In this document: one piece after another, positions 61,287 to 64,000 of the stretch
Position numbering within the stretch: position 1 is the stretch's first letter
How the letters are laid out: every line of letters starts with the position of its first letter
Program-made: the position numbers and the translations under genes
The notes under the pieces: model-generated
What the model was told of the DNA's origin: nothing
The model's input: the letters and a program-made list of their open reading frames with translations, nothing else
The model's database searches: none
Source of the DNA: Firm-13 sp037143795
GTDB taxonomy: Bacteria; Bacillota; Clostridia; Saccharofermentanales; Saccharofermentanaceae
Direction: 5' to 3'
Length of the DNA stretch: 64,000 nt
Assembly: GCA_037143795.1 (NCBI GenBank)
Contig: JBAWXZ010000005.1
Coordinates: forward strand, 1-64,000

Positions 61287-62537
61287 ATGTTGTTGGAAAA
61301 GAACATAATCAAAAAAAACTGCATGAAGGAAATAAAGAACATATGGCTGGCGGCCCCGGATTCGTTCCCGGATTTTTTAACGGAGATTTCTATAGAGGCC
61401 AGGACGCAAAATGAACAGTATATTCAGACTGTTTCCGAAGATTTTCAGAAGCAGGTGAAATCTTTTCCCATGAATGCCAAAAGACGGGTGAAATGGAAAC
61501 AGAAGATGATTGGCATGCTGGATCAGGTTTTGGGCGAAGAGACGATTATCGGCGTACATTACGCAATGGATCAACATGCGCTGGGTGCTTTTCAGGATGA
61601 ACTCAAGGAATTTCTTGTACATGCGAGGAAATTCGCGCCGGAGTTATCCATTGAGGAAATCGGGCAGGCGATCCGGAATTATGTCGTGTATGCGATGTTT
61701 AACGAGATGAATCAGATAAGATCCGGCTTCAGTATGGCATGTTTTGGATACAGCATGCTCTATCCTTTCACGGATAATTATATTGATAACCCGCAGTGTT
61801 CCGATCTGGATAAGATCAGATACAATCAAATCATCCGGGACAAAATAGAAGGCAAAGAAGTCCATCCTGAGTCGATGCATCAGCAGAAGACGTGTGAGCT
61901 TCTGTCTGCCATTGAATCGGAATACCCAAGGGACAGCGATTCAACAATTTTCACATTACTGTCCCTGATGCTTGAGGCGCAGGAAGACAGTCTGCGGCAG
62001 CAGGCTAAAGGCACTTCGCTGACACTTTCGGAGAGATTGGATATTTCGCTTTACAAAGGCGGCATATCCGTTCTTATCGACCGGTTTTTTGTTAAAAAGG
62101 AAATCACGGAAGATGATATGTCCTTCTATCTGGGATTCGGATTTTTCCTGCAGCTGGCGGATGATCTCCAGGATATCGGGGAAGACAGCCGGGCGGGGCA
62201 CCAGACAGTTCTTACCGTGGATGAGAGCTGTGAATACAAAGAGAAGACAGTCAATAAGATGCTGCACTTTGTGCATCGGTTACTCCTTGATTTTCAGGCG
62301 GAAAATAACGTTTTCAAGAATTTTGTTTTGAATAACTGCTATCAGCTCATTTATTCTTCTGCAGTCGGAAGCAGAGAGTTTTTCTCGCAGGAATATCTGG
62401 AAAACCTCGAGAAATACCTGCCTGTCACGTACTCCTTTCTGGAAAAAATGAACAGGAAGCAAAATGATAATAAGGACTTCAAAATCCAGGACAAATACAT
62501 GAAAATTATGGATGAGATGATTGCCCCTGACAAATAG
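61287..62537 (+). CDS. class 1 isoprenoid-biosynthesis-type enzyme
   Basis: A 416-residue mostly helical protein. Two Asp-rich segments match the trans-prenyltransferase/terpene synthase fold: YPFTDNYIDNP (first motif, D-x-x-x-D) around residue 157 and FFLQLADDLQDIGED (second motif DDxxD) near residue 290. It is far from FPP synthase and squalene synthase in sequence, and I expect a divergent member of the class 1 isoprenoid group. It would bind a Mg2+-diphosphate substrate. Start ATG 61287 has AGGTG. It precedes an SdpI-like gene. Confidence 0.7.
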   Translation: MLLEKNIIKKNCMKEIKNIWLAAPDSFPDFLTEISIEARTQNEQYIQTVSEDFQKQVKSFPMNAKRRVKWKQKMIGMLDQVLGEETIIGVHYAMDQHALGAFQDELKEFLVHARKFAPELSIEEIGQAIRNYVVYAMFNEMNQIRSGFSMACFGYSMLYPFTDNYIDNPQCSDLDKIRYNQIIRDKIEGKEVHPESMHQQKTCELLSAIESEYPRDSDSTIFTLLSLMLEAQEDSLRQQAKGTSLTLSERLDISLYKGGISVLIDRFFVKKEITEDDMSFYLGFGFFLQLADDLQDIGEDSRAGHQTVLTVDESCEYKEKTVNKMLHFVHRLLLDFQAENNVFKNFVLNNCYQLIYSSAVGSREFFSQEYLENLEKYLPVTYSFLEKMNRKQNDNKDFKIQDKYMKIMDEMIAPDK

Positions 62538-62564
62538 AATATTGTTTGAGATGGAGGTATGGAG

Positions 62565-62942
62565 ATGTTCATCTATTTTGTCATCATGGTAATGCTGATC
62601 CCAATAACTATGCTGGGATTCGGCTTATTATGGAGAAATCATCCGCCCCGGAAAATCAATTCCGCTTATGGATACAGAACAACCATGTCATCAAAAAACA
62701 AGGACACATGGGACTATGCACATCGATATTTTGGGAATATCTGCCTTCGGACAGGACTAGCAGCATCGATTCTGTCTGCAGCTGCCATGTTTATTTGTAG
62801 AAACAATTATGAAAATGCATCAATAGTGATTATCATTATTCAGATGTTCATTTTATGGATTCCAATCATTCCAACGGAAAAAGCATTGAAGCAAAAATTC
62901 GATAAGAATGGGAATCGCAAAAACATGTTTCCAGACAAATAA
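62565..62942 (+). CDS. SdpI/YhfL-like membrane protein
   Basis: A 125-residue protein with about three transmembrane helices. WRNHPPRKINSAYGYRTTMS (the NxxYGYRT motif) and DTWDYAHRYFGNI are hallmarks of the SdpI family, in which Bacillus SdpI is the immunity protein to the toxin SdpC. No SdpC-like toxin is seen. The ATG at 62559 is one base from GGAGGT, so the in-frame ATG at 62565 is preferred. It lies 27 bases after the isoprenoid-type gene. Confidence 0.85.
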   Translation: MFIYFVIMVMLIPITMLGFGLLWRNHPPRKINSAYGYRTTMSSKNKDTWDYAHRYFGNICLRTGLAASILSAAAMFICRNNYENASIVIIIIQMFILWIPIIPTEKALKQKFDKNGNRKNMFPDK

Positions 62943-62969
62943 AAGAGCGGGGAACCGCTCTTTTTATTT
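62942..62969 (+). terminator. Rho-independent terminator
   Basis: AAAGAGCGG (62942-62950) and CCGCTCTTT (62955-62963) form a nine-base stem with a GGAA loop, followed by TTATTT. It ends the isoprenoid/SdpI-like operon and, having As on the other side, may also work for the convergent minus-strand gene. Confidence 0.85.
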
Positions 62970-62989
62970 GCTTATACAGTCTATCAATA

Positions 62990-63295
62990 TCAAAACTCTT
63001 CTTCCTCTTCCGGTATGATCAGTCCGTTCTCATCGAATGTGGTACCGGATACAATCACGTAATCATCCTGGATTCTGTAGCCAAGACGCAGTACGGTTTT
63101 GACAGGAATGGGTATCTCACAGTTGTCCATACCTTCTTTGCGCGCCATCGCCAAATCTTCGCGGCGGATGCAAAGGATGCAGTGCCCTTTATCAAGCAGG
63201 TATATGTGCCATTTGTGAAGGGAATCCGGCAGCTGGAGAGGATATGTTTTGCCGACAACAATTAAGTGTGAGATGTCCTTGCATGACTTTCTCAT
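62990..63295 (-). CDS. hypothetical protein with acidic tail
   Basis: A 101-residue soluble protein, beta-rich, with Cys in GHCILCIRRED and a final acidic run PEEEEEF. The ATG at 63295 has GAAAGG upstream. I do not recognise the family. It follows the incomplete zinc-ribbon gene by 136 bases on the same strand. Confidence 0.6.
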   Translation of the reverse strand: MRKSCKDISHLIVVGKTYPLQLPDSLHKWHIYLLDKGHCILCIRREDLAMARKEGMDNCEIPIPVKTVLRLGYRIQDDYVIVSGTTFDENGLIIPEEEEEF

Positions 63296-63431
63296 TATTT
63301 CGCCTTTCTATATGTGAAAAGATGCTCATCCCAAAGCGTGGACATCTTTTGCATGAGGTCTGTTTGCCATTCATTTTATTGTATGACGACGCTACATGCA
63401 ATATTAAGGAAAATCTCCGCTTGTCGGTAAA

Positions 63432-64000
63432 TCAGAGATTTGATCCGCAGTTTGTGCAATAATCGCCGACATCAATACCTTTGCACCGCAGGAACGGCAG
63501 AAGCTTACGGAAGGCACTGCCGGGTTTGACTGGAGATTCTGTTGGGCATTCGCCTGTGCTGCGAGTATTCCGCCGGAAACAGATTCCAACATGAACTTGC
63601 CAGGCTTGAAGCGGATTTGTGCCAGGCCTGCATTTTCTACTGTAAACAAAAACGGCTTTAACTTCTGCCCATAGGCATCGGAAGCACGCAGAATGTTCTG
63701 TTTTTGATTTGTATTAACCGTTATCAGTTTTCCGCTGCTGATGGCTCCGATATTCTGCCCGTTCAGTGTTATGGGATATCCCAACCGTGAGCCAAGAAAG
63801 ATTTTTTTACATGTAATTTCCAGTGTGGCCGGAACGATTAATTTCTCGGCTGTACGGTTGCTGTTCAATGTCATTTGATCCATTGGCTCGACATACGTAC
63901 CTTTCGGGCAATTTTTAGCGAGAATGTACGAGATAAGGCCGCCCAAGAGTGCTGAAAAAAGTGCAAGCGGGTAAAGAACTGTCGTTTCTAAACCACTGAA
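63432..64000 (-). CDS. membrane protein with zinc ribbon (incomplete, probably frameshifted)
   Basis: The frame is open to the window end, so the 5' part is missing. The visible part starts with a membrane helix (LYPLALFSALLGGLISYILA), then a beta-rich region (LIVPATLEITCKKIFLG) and ends in VSFCRSCGAKV. As sequenced the frame runs on to a stop at 63404, but in the neighbouring frame the DNA encodes IDVGDYCTNCGSNL and a stop at 63432. Adding one base near 63474-63479 gives CxxC-x10-CxxC, a normal double-zinc-ribbon end. So I place the true end at 63432. Confidence 0.7.

Overview
This is chromosomal DNA of a low-to-moderate GC, Gram-positive anaerobe, most likely class Clostridia (Lachnospiraceae-like or a near relative). 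The signs are strong AGGAGG-type ribosome binding sites with many GTG and TTG starts, an oxygen/NO-reducing FprA flavodiiron protein, a sortase-type surface protein, RsgI-type anti-sigma and CapA proteins, and many ABC, GNAT, GGDEF and HD-GYP genes. I saw no rRNA, tRNA, CRISPR array, prophage or intact insertion sequence. Nearly all of the window is accessory or environmental-response content.

Layout. 1-8.7 kb: a SAM methyltransferase, a GNAT, an ABC exporter pair, a rifampin ADP-ribosyltransferase (arr), an SDR, two Imm-5-like paralogues, and a minus-strand operon of an XRE/pentapeptide-repeat regulator with a DrrAB-type exporter. 8.7-12.8 kb: a scarred stretch with a Fic relic, a truncated LuxR/MalT-type ATPase abutting half of a DUF4386 gene, a 41-aa Cys-rich mini-protein, intact fprA and an AraC/GyrI-type regulator. 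12.9-18.6 kb: an operon driven by a perfect-consensus promoter whose spacer is a 14-bp palindrome. It encodes a PEP-synthase/Rph-like phosphotransferase, a divergent PlsY-like acyltransferase and an ABC exporter, followed by a 57-aa ORF and an ICMT-like methyltransferase. This is the best candidate for an undescribed system. 18.7-36.2 kb: a DUF2798 protein, two ABC-F proteins, a CHASE4-PAS-GGDEF-HD-GYP sensor, a YgiQ radical SAM enzyme, CapA, a lipoprotein, a SPASM radical SAM/SDR pair, Dus, an orphan RsmH, GrpB and an ICMT-like protein lacking its catalytic centre.

36.4-45.0 kb: a giant secreted adhesin with two DUF11-type domains, about 15 SdrD B-type repeats and a C-terminal anchor. One missing base splits it into 2179 and 659 codons. 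Three exact-length 663-bp tandem units lie inside it, and the outer two share a 401-bp identical block. 45.0-56.3 kb: an esterase relic and its intact paralogue, a serine hydrolase, MscS, a wHTH regulator with a perfect operator, hydrolases, an operon of ECF sigma factor, RsgI-like anti-sigma and HD-GYP phosphodiesterase, and an SRAP protein. 56.5-64 kb: a TPR-GGDEF protein, a HAD phosphatase with a Cys-rich small protein, a DUF6056 membrane protein, a divergent class 1 isoprenoid-type enzyme with an SdpI-like protein, and a zinc-ribbon membrane protein running off the end, also frameshifted by one base.

Functional threads. Several modules suit defence against antimicrobial compounds: arr, two ABC-F proteins, four ABC exporter pairs or half-systems, SdpI-like and Imm-5-like proteins, and the PEP-utilising enzyme. 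Three proteins have GGDEF and/or HD-GYP domains, which may connect c-di-GMP to the surface adhesin, though nothing in the sequence links them directly. Both probable frameshifts are cured by adding one base, so assembly error should be excluded before calling them biological.
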